Assembly: GCF_001429065.1 (NCBI RefSeq)
Contig: NZ_LMIB01000012.1
Span: 690,506-754,505, forward strand
Length of the DNA stretch: 64,000 nucleotides
Direction of reading: 5' to 3'
From: Sphingomonas sp. Root710
Lineage (GTDB): Bacteria; Pseudomonadota; Alphaproteobacteria; Sphingomonadales; Sphingomonadaceae
Notes under the pieces: generated by a model
The model's database searches: none
Seen by the model: the letters and a program-made list of their open reading frames with translations, nothing else
What the model was told of the DNA's origin: nothing
Part shown: positions 35,822-44,258 of the stretch, piece after piece
Layout of the letters: each line of letters starts with the position of its first letter
How positions within the stretch are numbered: position 1 is the first letter of the stretch
Made by a program: the position numbers and the translations under genes

Positions 35822-36319
35822 TTAAGGCCGCCGTGACAACCGGCGTCCGCGCAGGAAGATTTCGGCACGATAGGCGCTTAGCACGCCGGCCGCGAAGGCG
35901 ATGAAAATGCCGCTCACCAACATTGCGCCGAGATGCCAGCGGGCGTCGCTCAGTTCGACAAGATAGAGGAGTACCCAGCGTATCGCGATCAGCACGCCGA
36001 TGAAGAGCAATGCAGCGGGCGAACTGCGCTGGTTGAGGCGGCCCGTTTCGGAATCGACGCTGATCTCCACCAGACGACCGCGCTGCCAGCCGACCGCGCT
36101 GCCCGCGATCAGCCCCAGTCCGATCCACAGCCATCCGAGACCCGATGGCGGGAAGGCGGTGAAGATCGTGGCGGCGAGCATGAGGAAGATCGCGGGAACG
36201 ATCCACAAGGTGCCGAGGCGCAGCCGCTGGGTCCGGCCGAACTGGCGGATACGGATCGCGATCGCCAGTGCGAAGCAGGCGCCGGCAAAGGCGTAATAGG
36301 GCCAGTCATGTTGCTGCAT
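35822..36319 (-). CDS. Multi-pass membrane protein (CcdC/DUF1453-like)
   Basis: 165 residues from the ATG at 36319 (MQQHDWPYYAFAGACFALA), preferred because the longer frame adds only a polar Arg/Pro stretch. Four or five membrane helices: WPYYAFAGACFALAIAI, LWIVPAIFLMLAATIFTAF, GWLWIGLGLIAGSAVGW, ALLFIGVLIAIRWVLLYL and MLVSGIFIAFAAGVLSAY. The Trp/Arg-rich loops (GWQRGRLVEISVDSETGRL) resemble DUF1453/CcdC proteins. Function unknown. Confidence 0.75.
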   Translation of the reverse strand: MQQHDWPYYAFAGACFALAIAIRIRQFGRTQRLRLGTLWIVPAIFLMLAATIFTAFPPSGLGWLWIGLGLIAGSAVGWQRGRLVEISVDSETGRLNQRSSPAALLFIGVLIAIRWVLLYLVELSDARWHLGAMLVSGIFIAFAAGVLSAYRAEIFLRGRRLSRRP

Positions 36320-36399
36320 GTGGCGAGCCTTAGGCGGCGGACGGATAAAACGAAATGCCACGCGGGAGGAGTTGCGGCCGATCCCGCATCTCCCTTTTC

Positions 36400-36501
36400 G
36401 TCACCCCGGGCCTGACCCGGGGTCCCGCTGTTTCCTCACCCAAGCCACACAGCCGAAGAAAAGGGGAATGAAGCGGGACCCCGGGTCGGGCCCGGGGTGA
36501 C
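36400..36501. repeat. 102-bp palindrome with 30-bp arms
   Basis: The left arm 36400-36429 (GTCACCCCGGGCCTGACCCG...) and right arm 36472-36501 (...GGGCCCGGGGTGAC) are complementary at 29 of 30 positions; 42 unrelated bases lie between. Same terminal rule (GTCAyCCC) as the other palindromes, but with its own stem sequence. It lies between the pnp terminator and a membrane protein gene on the same strand. Confidence 0.85.
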
Positions 36502-36523
36502 GGTGTGTGAGAAACGGGTGAAC

Positions 36524-36550
36524 AAAAAAAGGAGAGCATCGCTGCCCCCC
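36524..36550 (-). terminator. pnp rho-independent terminator
   Basis: Read on the - strand: stem GGGGGGCA/TGCTCTCC (two G-U pairs) closed by a GCGA tetraloop of GNRA type, followed directly by seven T. It lies 27 bases after the pnp stop and is the best-formed terminator in the window. Confidence 0.85.
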
Positions 36551-36576
36551 TTCTTTCTTGTCCGGGACTGAAAGGA

Positions 36577-38931
36577 TCAGTCGTCGTCGCGGGTCAGGAA
36601 GGCCGGCGCGAAATCGGGCGCGGGGCCGTCATCATTGCCACCTTCCGAACGCTCGCGGCGCGGGCCGCGATCGCCCCGATCACCGCGCCCTTCGCCGCGG
36701 GGACCACGATCGCCGCCGTCACGGCGCGGGCCGCGATCGCCGTCACGGCGCGGGCCACGGCCGCGATCGCCACGATCGCCGCGCGGTCCACGGTCGCCGC
36801 CTTCGCGCGGTTCACGCGGCGGGCGGGTGTCGGGCAGTTCCTCGCCGGTCTCCTGATCGACGACGCGCATCGACAGGCGGACCTTGCCGCGCTGGTCGAT
36901 CTCGAGCACCTTGACCTTGACCTCCTGGCCTTCGGTCAGGGCATCGGCGACCTTCTCGACGCGCTCGTTCTTGATCTCCGAGACGTGGACGAGACCGTCC
37001 TTGCCGCCCATGAAGTTCACGAAGGCGCCGAAATCGACCAGGTTGACGACCTTGCCGACATAGACCTTGCCGACTTCCGGTTCGGCGACGATGCCGATGA
37101 TCCAGTTCTTCGCGGCTTCGATCTGCGCGGGGTCGGACGACGAGATCTTGACGGTGCCGTCATCGTCGATGTCGACCTTCGCACCGGTGGTGGCGACGAT
37201 CTCACGGATGATCTTGCCGCCAGTGCCGATGATGTCGCGGATCTTGTCCTTCGGAACCGACATGGATTCGATGCGCGGCGCGTGCGCCGAGAGCTCGGTC
37301 CGGGTCGAATCGAGGGCCTTGGCCATCTCGCCGAGGATGTGCGCACGGCCTTCCTTGGCCTGGTGCAGCGCGGTCGTGAAGATCTCCTCGGTGATGCCGG
37401 CGATCTTGATGTCCATCTGCATCGTGGTGATGCCTTCGGACGTGCCCGCCACCTTGAAGTCCATGTCGCCAAGATGATCCTCGTCGCCGAGGATGTCGCT
37501 GATCACCGCGAAATCCTTGCCTTCGAGGATCAGGCCCATGGCGATGCCCGAGACCGGACGCTTGATCGGCACGCCGGCGTCCATCATCGCGAGGCTGCCG
37601 CCGCACACCGTCGCCATCGACGACGAACCGTTCGACTCGGTGATGTCCGAGGTCAGACGGATGGTGTAGGGGAACTCTTCCTTGCTCGGCAGCACCGCGT
37701 GCAGCGCGCGCCATGCCAGCTTGCCATGGCCGACTTCGCGGCGGCCCGGCGCGCCGAAGCGGCCGACTTCACCGACCGAATAGGGCGGGAAGTTGTAGTG
37801 CAGCATGAAATGCTCGTAGCGCAGGCCGGTGAGGCCATCGATCATCTGCTCGCTTTCCTTGGTGCCCAAGGTGCAGGTCGAGATGCTCTGCGTCTCGCCG
37901 CGGGTGAACAGCGCCGAACCGTGCGCGCGCGGCAGGAAATGCGCCTCGGCGACGATCGGACGGACCGTCTTCGTGTCGCGGCCGTCGATGCGGCGGCCAT
38001 CCTTGAGGATCGCGGTGCGGACGATTTCGGCCTCGAGCTTCTTGACGAGCTTGCTGGCGGCCATCTGGTCCTGCGGGGCGGCGTCGGCGAACGCCGCCTT
38101 CGCCTTGGCGCGGGCTTCGTTCAGCGCGCCCGAGCGGGCCGACTTGTCGGTCAGCTTGTAGGCAGCCTCGATATCCTTGCCGATCAGCTTCTTGAGCTTG
38201 GTCTTGGCGGCGGACAGGTCGGCCTGCGGGGCCATTTCCCACGGATCCTTGGCGGCCTTCTCGGCGAGCTTGATGATCGCCTTGATGACGTCCTTGCACG
38301 CCTTGTGCGCGAAGAGGACGGCGCCAAGCATGACCTCTTCCGACAGCTCCTTGGCTTCGGATTCGACCATCATCACCGCGTCATGGGTGGCGGCGACGAC
38401 GAGGTCGAGCTCGCCTTCGGCAACCTGGCCGTCGGTCGGGTTCAGCTGATATTCGCCATCCTTGTAGCCGACGCGGGCAGCGCCGATCGGGCCCATGAAG
38501 GGGACGCCCGAGATGGTTAGCGCGGCCGATGCGGCGATCATCGCCAGGATGTCGGGCTCGTTCTCGCCGTCATAGCTCAGCACCTGAGCGATGACGTTGA
38601 TCTCGTTGTAGAAGCCTTCGGGGAAGAGCGGGCGGATCGGGCGGTCGATCAGGCGGGAGACCAGCGTCTCCTTCTCGGTCGCGCCACGCTCACGCTTGAA
38701 GAAGCCGCCGGGAATGCGGCCCGACGAAAAATACTTCTCCTGATAATGGACGGTCAGCGGGAAGAAGTCCTGCCCTTCCTTGACGCTGCGCGCCGCCGTG
38801 ACGGCGCAGAGGACGACGGTCTCACCGAGGGTCGCGAGCACCGCGCCGTCGGCCTGACGGGCAACGCGGCCCGTTTCCAGCGTGAGGGTCTGGCCGCCCC
38901 ACTGGACTTCTACTTTCTTCGTATCGAACAT
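36577..38931 (-). CDS. pnp: Polynucleotide phosphorylase with RG-rich tail
   Basis: Phosphorolytic 3'-5' exoribonuclease of RNA decay. 784 residues, longer than the roughly 700 of E. coli PNPase. Two RNase PH domains (first: [20 protein letters not shown]; second: [20 protein letters not shown]), the KH domain with GTGG ([15 protein letters not shown]) and the S1 domain ([20 protein letters not shown]). From about residue 700 the protein continues as a repetitive Arg/Gly/Asp-rich tail ([18 protein letters not shown]-like units) of about 75 residues, then an acidic end. The tail is probably disordered. Downstream of rpsO with about 200 bases between; terminated by a GNRA hairpin. Confidence 0.97.
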   Translation of the reverse strand: MFDTKKVEVQWGGQTLTLETGRVARQADGAVLATLGETVVLCAVTAARSVKEGQDFFPLTVHYQEKYFSSGRIPGGFFKRERGATEKETLVSRLIDRPIRPLFPEGFYNEINVIAQVLSYDGENEPDILAMIAASAALTISGVPFMGPIGAARVGYKDGEYQLNPTDGQVAEGELDLVVAATHDAVMMVESEAKELSEEVMLGAVLFAHKACKDVIKAIIKLAEKAAKDPWEMAPQADLSAAKTKLKKLIGKDIEAAYKLTDKSARSGALNEARAKAKAAFADAAPQDQMAASKLVKKLEAEIVRTAILKDGRRIDGRDTKTVRPIVAEAHFLPRAHGSALFTRGETQSISTCTLGTKESEQMIDGLTGLRYEHFMLHYNFPPYSVGEVGRFGAPGRREVGHGKLAWRALHAVLPSKEEFPYTIRLTSDITESNGSSSMATVCGGSLAMMDAGVPIKRPVSGIAMGLILEGKDFAVISDILGDEDHLGDMDFKVAGTSEGITTMQMDIKIAGITEEIFTTALHQAKEGRAHILGEMAKALDSTRTELSAHAPRIESMSVPKDKIRDIIGTGGKIIREIVATTGAKVDIDDDGTVKISSSDPAQIEAAKNWIIGIVAEPEVGKVYVGKVVNLVDFGAFVNFMGGKDGLVHVSEIKNERVEKVADALTEGQEVKVKVLEIDQRGKVRLSMRVVDQETGEELPDTRPPREPREGGDRGPRGDRGDRGRGPRRDGDRGPRRDGGDRGPRGEGRGDRGDRGPRRERSEGGNDDGPAPDFAPAFLTRDDD

Positions 38932-39011
38932 CTGTGTTCCTTGTCTCCGGACGCCCTATGCGGCCGGGGCCTATGCGGATGGCGGGCTCCGTGCCCTTCA
39001 CCATCGCGTGG

Positions 39012-39034
39012 GGCAGGCCGTCTTTCGGCCTGCC
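39012..39034 (-). promoter_or_regulatory. Leader hairpin upstream of pnp
   Basis: A perfect 9-bp stem, GGCAGGCCG/CGGCCTGCC, with loop TCTTT, about 80 bases upstream of the pnp start. In enterobacteria the pnp leader has a stem cut by RNase III and used for autoregulation; a similar role here is inference. Confidence 0.4.
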
Positions 39035-39096
39035 GTGACGGGATCTTGTGCCCGCCGTCCTGCCCGATGCCGGATTGCATCTGGCCGGAAAGTGCG

Positions 39097-39122
39097 AACG
39101 GCCCCGTTTTGGCGGGGCCGTT
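39097..39122 (-). terminator. rpsO terminator-like hairpin
   Basis: AACGGCCCCG/CGGGGCCGTT, a perfect 10-bp stem with a six-base loop, 12 bases after the rpsO stop. The downstream T-tract on this strand is poor (CGCACTTTCC), so it may attenuate transcription or protect the mRNA 3' end rather than stop all transcription into pnp. Confidence 0.65.
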
Positions 39123-39134
39123 CAGAAACTTGGC

Positions 39135-39404
39135 TTACTTGCGCAGGCCGAGCTTTGCGATGAGTGCGGTGTAGCGCTCCGCGTCCTTCTTCTTGAGATA
39201 GTCGAGAAGGCTGCGGCGCTTGTTGACCAGCATCAGCAGACCACGGCGCGAGTGATTGTCCTTCGCATGGGTCTTGAAGTGCTCGGTCAGGTTGGTGATG
39301 CGCTCGGTGAGGATCGCGACCTGGACCTCGGGGCTGCCGGTGTCGCCGCTGGCGCGGGCGTTGTCGGCAATGATCGCGCTCTTGCGCTCTGCGGTAACGG
39401 TCAT
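39135..39404 (-). CDS. rpsO: 30S ribosomal protein S15
   Basis: 89 residues, the normal S15 length. Family blocks are visible: [40 protein letters not shown] and [17 protein letters not shown]. Binds the central domain of 16S rRNA. Its start overlaps the truB stop by four bases, so truB-rpsO is coupled; pnp follows. Confidence 0.98.
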   Translation of the reverse strand: MTVTAERKSAIIADNARASGDTGSPEVQVAILTERITNLTEHFKTHAKDNHSRRGLLMLVNKRRSLLDYLKKKDAERYTALIAKLGLRK

Positions 39405-40321
39405 TCGTCTTCCTTCGACATCAGGTTAAAGCCCCGCACCACCCAGACCTCGCGGTTGTCAGCCTCGACCAGCGCAACGGGGGTTTCGCCCTCCATCGCA
39501 AGGTTCAGGCCGGCGGATGCGGCGATCCCGGTCAGCCTGCGTCCCTGGCGGAGCGCCCGTGCCTGATCGGGGGTGACGGAGAGAGCCGGGATGTCGTCCA
39601 GCCCCGCCGTCAACGGCAATAGCGCCGTTTCAAGCCGCCGGGCCTTAGCGAGTTCCTCCAGTTTGTCCAGCGAAATCGCGGCATCGAGGGTGAAGGGACC
39701 GGCCTTGGTGCGGCGGAGCATCGTCACATGGCCGACGCTGCCTAGCGCCCGGGCGATGTCGCGGGCGAGACTCCTTATATATGTGCCCTTCGACACCGAA
39801 CAGGACAGCGTGATCTCGGCCAGTTCATCGCCCTCGCCGATCGGCAGCCCCTCGACGATGTCGAGCCGGTGCACCGTCACCGCCCGCGTCTTCATCTCAA
39901 AATCCTCGCCGGCGCGGGCACGGTCATAGGCGCGCTCGCCGTCGATCTTCAGCGCGGAATAAGCGGGGGGCACCTGATCGATCGGGCCGGTGAAGTCCGC
40001 CAGCACCGCACCGGTCGCGGCACGGGTCGGACGAATGTCCGAGGTCGCCACCGCCTTGCCCTCGGCATCGAGCGTGTCGGTCTGCACGCCGAAGCCGATG
40101 GTGAAATCATAGGCCTTGTCGGCATCGAGCATCCGCCCGCTGAGCTTGGTCGCTTCGCCCAGCGCGACCGGCAGCACCCCCGACGCCAGCGGATCGAGCG
40201 TTCCGCCATGGCCGACCTTGTACTTGCCGTAACCACCGGTGCGCAGCGCGCGCTTGACCGCCGAGACGATCTGGGTCGAGCCCGGGCCGACTGGTTTGTC
40301 GATGATGATCCAACCATGCAT
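39401..40321 (-). CDS. truB: tRNA pseudouridine-55 synthase
   Basis: Makes pseudouridine 55 in the T-loop of tRNAs. 306 residues. Catalytic Asp in [18 protein letters not shown] (around residue 40-57); [19 protein letters not shown] at the N-terminus; the [15 protein letters not shown] and [18 protein letters not shown] blocks are also typical. First core gene of truB-rpsO-pnp; the MBL-fold gene ends 59 bases upstream on the same strand. Confidence 0.97.
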   Translation of the reverse strand: MHGWIIIDKPVGPGSTQIVSAVKRALRTGGYGKYKVGHGGTLDPLASGVLPVALGEATKLSGRMLDADKAYDFTIGFGVQTDTLDAEGKAVATSDIRPTRAATGAVLADFTGPIDQVPPAYSALKIDGERAYDRARAGEDFEMKTRAVTVHRLDIVEGLPIGEGDELAEITLSCSVSKGTYIRSLARDIARALGSVGHVTMLRRTKAGPFTLDAAISLDKLEELAKARRLETALLPLTAGLDDIPALSVTPDQARALRQGRRLTGIAASAGLNLAMEGETPVALVEADNREVWVVRGFNLMSKEDE

Positions 40322-40380
40322 GGCGCGGGGCTGTAGCCGCCGCCGCCCGGTCGTGTCGAGCGGCAGCCAATCTTAGGAGA

Positions 40381-41346
40381 TCAGACCTCCAGCTCCAGGC
40401 TGTCGTAGGAGCAGACGATCTCGAGCGGGGTGCGATCCTTGCGGTTGAGCGCTTCGTAGCGGACCGTCTCGGCAAAGAGGTTGTCGATGTCGGCGTCGCT
40501 GCTGGTCGGTTCATGGTGGAACAGCACCAGCTTCTTCGCGCCCGCGCCATGGCAGAGGTTTACCGCCATGACGTTGCTCGAATGGCCCCAATCGGCCTTC
40601 AGCGTGATGCTCTCGGCCAGCGAATACATCGTGTCGCAGATGACGACGTCCGCCTGGTGGAAGAAGCTCTCGAACGCCTCCTTGTCGGCGACATCCTCCA
40701 TGCGGTGCTCGGCGTCGGTCGAAAAGACCAGCGTCTTGCCGCCCTTGCGAAATTTCCAGGCATAGGAGACGTGGCTGTGATCCTGCGGCATCAGCTCCAC
40801 ATCGATGCCGTCGACATGATGGGTCTCGCCGGGCTTCAGCACCTTGAACTCGATCTTCGCGCGCAGCCAGTCGAACGCGACCGGGAAGCTGATCTCCTCC
40901 TGCTGGCGGCGCAGCGCCGCTTCGCAGTCGGCATGGCCCGAATGGATCACGATATGCGCATTGGGATCGAAGGCCGGCCCGAAGAAGGGGAAGCCCATGA
41001 TATGGTCCCAGTGCAGATGGGACATGAAGAAATTATAGGTGCGCGAGCGGCCCTGCTGCGCGATCCGGCGGAAGGCATCGTTGCCCAGCTCGCGCAGGCC
41101 TGATCCCATGTCGAGGATGAAAAAGCTGTCGTCGGCGCCTTCGAGCTCGAGGCAGGTGGTGGCGCCGCCATAGCTATGGCCCTCGCCAAAGCTGAGTTCC
41201 TGATTAACGAAGGCGCGGGCCGCCGCATCGTCCGCGAAGCTGCGGCCCGATGCGCGAAGCAGCGCGTTGACAAGCTTGTCCTCGATGGCGCGCGCGCGGG
41301 GAGCGACCGGCAAGGATCCCCTCGTTCCCCAGAAACGCACCAGCAT
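40381..41346 (-). CDS. MBL-fold metallo-hydrolase paired with STAS protein
   Basis: 321 residues. The zinc motif is complete: HLHWDH (in FFMSHLHWDHIMGFPFFGP, around residue 112), His in MPQDHSHVSYAW, Asp in VFSTDAEHR, and His in LFHHEPTSSD near the C-terminus. N-terminus VRFWGTRGSLPVA is typical of a phosphodiesterase-like MBL subfamily (Lactamase_B_2). It follows the STAS gene by 14 bases and they form a two-gene unit. A nucleotide or phosphodiester substrate is likely from family resemblance; the actual one is unknown. Confidence 0.85.
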   Translation of the reverse strand: MLVRFWGTRGSLPVAPRARAIEDKLVNALLRASGRSFADDAAARAFVNQELSFGEGHSYGGATTCLELEGADDSFFILDMGSGLRELGNDAFRRIAQQGRSRTYNFFMSHLHWDHIMGFPFFGPAFDPNAHIVIHSGHADCEAALRRQQEEISFPVAFDWLRAKIEFKVLKPGETHHVDGIDVELMPQDHSHVSYAWKFRKGGKTLVFSTDAEHRMEDVADKEAFESFFHQADVVICDTMYSLAESITLKADWGHSSNVMAVNLCHGAGAKKLVLFHHEPTSSDADIDNLFAETVRYEALNRKDRTPLEIVCSYDSLELEV

Positions 41347-41360
41347 CCAGTCCAGCCCCC

Positions 41361-41696
41361 TCAGCCGCCGTCGGTGTCAAGATCGTCGACAATGTCGAAG
41401 ATCAGCTGATAGCGGCTGATCTCCAGCACCTCGCGGATGGCCGGATTGGGCCGCGCCAGGACGATCTTCACGTCACGGGTGATCGCTTCCTTGCGGGCGA
41501 TCGTCAACGCCATCAATGCGCCCGCCGAGATATGCTCAACGCCGGACAGATCGACGATATAATCGCCCGGTCCCGCCGCGGCGGCCGAAACGCCTTCGCG
41601 CAGATGGCCCAGAAAGGCGTCGCGCGCGTCATCGTCAATGTCGCCCGCCGGCCGCCCCACCGGTCCTCGCGTCGAAGAAGACGCCGCCCATATCAT
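41361..41696 (-). CDS. STAS-domain protein (anti-sigma antagonist-like), phospho-acceptor absent
   Basis: 111 residues; the ATG at 41696 has GGAGGG about six bases upstream. The STAS fold is indicated by GDIDDDARDAFLGHLREG, YIVDLSGVEHISAGALMALT and VLARPNPAIREVLEISRYQL. In SpoIIAA-like proteins the segment after the DLSGV strand carries the phosphorylated Ser (DSSG or SSAG); here it reads ISAGAL, with Ala at the acceptor position. So either it is not regulated by phosphorylation or the preceding Ser serves. It lies immediately upstream of the MBL hydrolase. Confidence 0.85.
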   Translation of the reverse strand: MIWAASSSTRGPVGRPAGDIDDDARDAFLGHLREGVSAAAAGPGDYIVDLSGVEHISAGALMALTIARKEAITRDVKIVLARPNPAIREVLEISRYQLIFDIVDDLDTDGG

Positions 41697-41764
41697 CGAA
41701 GCCCTCCCCCGCTCCGTCCCGTAACGAGCTTAGGGCGTCTCCCTGCCCTCTGCAACGGGACTAA

Positions 41765-42394
41765 TTACTGGCCTGTCAGCAGCTTCCTTAGCGGAGGCGC
41801 TATGCCTTTGACGATTACGGAAACCCCCTTTGCATTGGGATGGATCGCATCGCCGATGTGCAACGAGCGGTCGCCGACGATGCCGTCGAGGAAGAAGGGA
41901 TAGAGGGTCGCGCGATATTTTGCGGCGAGCCGGGCATAGATCGGATTGAACCGCCGGGCATAGTCCGGCCCGAGATTGGGCGCGGCGACCATGCCCGCCA
42001 GCAACACCTTGATCCGGCGCTTCGAAAGTTCGGCGAGGATCGCGTCGAGGTTCGCCTCCGCCCGTCCCGGATCGAGCCCGCGCAGCATGTCGTTCGCGCC
42101 GAGCTCGACGATGACGACGTCGGGCTTCTGCTTGAGCGAGGCAAGCACCCAGGCGAGCCGCGCCTTGCCCTGCGCGGTGGTATCGCCAGAGACGCCGGCA
42201 TTGTGCACCCGCGCGGCTATCCCGGCCTTGCGCAGTGCGGCCTCCAGCTGCGGGACGAAGCCCTGGCCGGGCGGCAGGCGATAGCCCGCGGTCAGGCTGT
42301 CACCGAAGGCGAGGACGAGCTTGTCGGCGGCCTGGGCAGCGGCGGGAAGGACGAGGAGGGCGAAAAAGGCGAAGGCGGTGCGGAGAAGGGTCAT
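41765..42394 (-). CDS. Periplasmic SGNH/GDSL esterase (TesA/arylesterase type)
   Basis: 209 residues from the ATG at 42394; a longer frame reaches 42661 inside the next gene and is rejected because a signal peptide begins at this ATG (FAFFALLVLPAAAQA). All SGNH blocks are present: Ser in LAFGDSLTAGY, Gly in NAGVSGDTTA, Asn in VELGANDMLRGL, and His in DAIHPNAKGV. Hydrolyses acyl esters or thioesters in the periplasm; natural substrate unknown. Confidence 0.92.
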   Translation of the reverse strand: MTLLRTAFAFFALLVLPAAAQAADKLVLAFGDSLTAGYRLPPGQGFVPQLEAALRKAGIAARVHNAGVSGDTTAQGKARLAWVLASLKQKPDVVIVELGANDMLRGLDPGRAEANLDAILAELSKRRIKVLLAGMVAAPNLGPDYARRFNPIYARLAAKYRATLYPFFLDGIVGDRSLHIGDAIHPNAKGVSVIVKGIAPPLRKLLTGQ

Positions 42395-42444
42395 GGTCCG
42401 GATATTGGCACGGCTGCCCGGGATGTCACCCCCGGCGACGCGGG

Positions 42445-43032
42445 TCATTTCTGGGTCAGCAGCGGATAGGGGTTGATCGCCTTGCCCTGATACCAGCGTT
42501 CGCCCGGTGCCATCGCGTTGATCGCATAATGGAGGTGCGGAGCTTCGGGACTGGCATCGCCGGTCGAGCCCACAGTGCCGATCATATGGCCCTGCGGCAC
42601 CTTCTGCCCTTCGGCGAGGCCAGGGGAATAGGTGTCGAGATGGGCATAATAGTCGACCCACTGGCCACCATCGCGGCGGATATAGATGGTTTTACCGCCG
42701 AGCTTGCTGTCGAACAATTTCTCGACCGTGCCTGTCGCGGCTGCGATCACGGGCGTGCCGCGCGGGGCCATGATGTCGATTGCGTCGTGGACGCGCCCCT
42801 CGCCGCGCGCATCGTCGAAGGTGTCGGCGAGCTGACTCGCGGCGACTCCGGTTACGGGGATGACGAGCGGGCCGGAGCGCACGATCTCGATCGTCTTAGC
42901 TGGACCAGCGGCCATCTTCGGCGCGGGCGGCGACGACGACGGGGTCTTGTTGCCCGGCAGGTTGAGCGCGACGACCCAGGCCACATAGCCCACCACGGCC
43001 AGCAGCAGCACGATCGCAATCTTGCGGATCAT
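42445..43032 (-). CDS. M23-family peptidase (membrane-anchored)
   Basis: 195 residues. An N-terminal signal-anchor (IAIVLLLAVVGYVAWVVAL) then a short linker and the M23 domain: metal ligands in GRVHDAIDIMAPRGTPV and PHLHYAINAMAP. Likely peptidoglycan endopeptidase or a LytM-type regulator in the periplasm. AGGAGAGGG lies just before the ATG. It sits between the esterase and the L,D-transpeptidase on the same strand, 24 bases after the latter, suggesting an envelope operon. Confidence 0.92.
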   Translation of the reverse strand: MIRKIAIVLLLAVVGYVAWVVALNLPGNKTPSSSPPAPKMAAGPAKTIEIVRSGPLVIPVTGVAASQLADTFDDARGEGRVHDAIDIMAPRGTPVIAAATGTVEKLFDSKLGGKTIYIRRDGGQWVDYYAHLDTYSPGLAEGQKVPQGHMIGTVGSTGDASPEAPHLHYAINAMAPGERWYQGKAINPYPLLTQK

Positions 43033-43056
43033 CGCCCTCTCCTCATTCGGCCCTCA

Positions 43057-44037
43057 TTATTCCTGAAACGTGGCTGGCGTGCCCGGCTTGACCATCGTCG
43101 CCAGCCGCGCCGCATCCCAGTTCGTCAGGCGGATGCAGCCATGGCTTTCGGTGCGGCCGATATTCTCGGGGTGCGGCGTGCCATGGATGCCGTAATGCTT
43201 CTTGTCGAGATCGAGCCAGACGACGCCGACCGGCCCATTCGGCCCCGGCGGCAGCAGCGCCTTCTGGTCCTTGCTGTCGGCGTCCCAGAACAGCTCGGGA
43301 TTATAGTGGAAGGGCGGATTGTAGGCCGCACCCTGGATCTTCCAGTCGCCGATCGGCAGCGGATCATGGCCGCTGCCCATCGTCGCCGGAAATTGCGCGA
43401 CCAGCTTGCCCGCGCCGTCGAGGACGCGCAGCACCCCGTCCGACTTGTCGACGACGACCTTGGCGCCCGCGGGCTGATCCGACCCGACGTTGAGCGTCCA
43501 GAGCGTCTTGCGCCAAGCGGGGGACAGGCTGTCGGCGAAGTCCTGCTTGGGTGGAATGACATTGGGGACTTTGATGATGGCGCCGGACGTGAGCTTGGCT
43601 CCGGGCTTGTTGAGCGCGATGAGCGTGGCCTTGGTGGTGTGGTAGCGCTCGGCGATCTTCTCGGCGGCGTCGGCATAGCCGAGCGACTTCATTTTCGCCT
43701 GGTCGCTTTCCTTCTCGGGAAGCGGGCCGACAAAGGGCCCTTCGAGGATCTGATCGTTGAGCTTGATGTTGATCACCGTCGGCATTGCGCGATAGGGCGC
43801 GAAGCTCTTAACCGTCGCAGCATCGAGCTGGCCTGTGACCGACAGGCCTTTGGCCTCCTGATAGCCCCTAAGTGCCTTGGTGAAGCTCGCGCCTTTCGCG
43901 CCATCGATCACGCCGGGGCCGAAGCCAAGTCGATCGAATATCACCTGTGCGCTGAGAATACGGGGATCCGGCGGCGCGGCCATTGCCATCGCGGGCAGGA
44001 CGGCACTGGCCAGAATCAGGGCTTTGAGCAGACGCAC
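43057..44037 (-). CDS. L,D-transpeptidase (YkuD family) with peptidoglycan-binding domain
   Basis: 326 residues from a GTG at 44037, which has AAGGAG six bases upstream and starts the signal peptide (VRLLKALILASAVLPAMAMA). Domains in order: peptidoglycan-binding-like helices (residues ~30-75, LRGYQEAKGLSVTGQLDAAT), a LysM-like segment (AERYHTTKATLIALNKPGAK), and the YkuD catalytic domain with the motif HGTPHPENIGRTESHGCIRL, whose Cys is the nucleophile. Forms 3-3 crosslinks or attaches proteins to peptidoglycan in the periplasm. Confidence 0.95.
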   Translation of the reverse strand: MRLLKALILASAVLPAMAMAAPPDPRILSAQVIFDRLGFGPGVIDGAKGASFTKALRGYQEAKGLSVTGQLDAATVKSFAPYRAMPTVINIKLNDQILEGPFVGPLPEKESDQAKMKSLGYADAAEKIAERYHTTKATLIALNKPGAKLTSGAIIKVPNVIPPKQDFADSLSPAWRKTLWTLNVGSDQPAGAKVVVDKSDGVLRVLDGAGKLVAQFPATMGSGHDPLPIGDWKIQGAAYNPPFHYNPELFWDADSKDQKALLPPGPNGPVGVVWLDLDKKHYGIHGTPHPENIGRTESHGCIRLTNWDAARLATMVKPGTPATFQE

Positions 44038-44146
44038 ACAACACTCCTTTCGTCGTAACGAGGGGAGAACGTCCGCATTTCGAATTCTTTCCGTGCGCAC
44101 TCTACCGATCATTCCGAGATCCCAGCGTCCGCTGGAATGGCGGCGG

Positions 44147-44254
44147 TCAGGTCCGCTGCGCCAAGCCGCCGAACAGCGCGAGCGTGGCGAGGAAGACCGA
44201 GGCCGCCAGCACCATCGCCGGCCAGGACATCGCGTCGGTCGTCGCCCGTCGCAT
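44147..44254 (-). CDS. 35-residue single-pass membrane peptide after prfC
   Basis: Begins ATG at 44254, four bases after the prfC stop, and ends at 44147. The product has a basic start (MRRATTDAMSW) and one hydrophobic helix (AMVLAASVFLATLALFGGLA). A short hairpin (CCAGC/GCTGG, 44122-44135) follows its stop. Position, topology and the tight junction suggest a real small gene; no ribosome site is obvious, so coupling to prfC would be needed. Confidence 0.4.
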   Translation of the reverse strand: MRRATTDAMSWPAMVLAASVFLATLALFGGLAQRT

Positions 44255-44258
44255 TCGA

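Noticed and set aside
35739-36206. Extension of the sensor kinase to 36206
   Set aside because: Runs into the upstream membrane protein gene; the GTG at 35738 has a good ribosome site and starts at the first membrane domain.
36577-36820. Frameshift or sequencing artefact in the pnp tail
   Set aside because: The RG-rich repeats stay in frame up to a normal acidic end and stop, and a proper terminator follows; it is an extension, not a frameshift.
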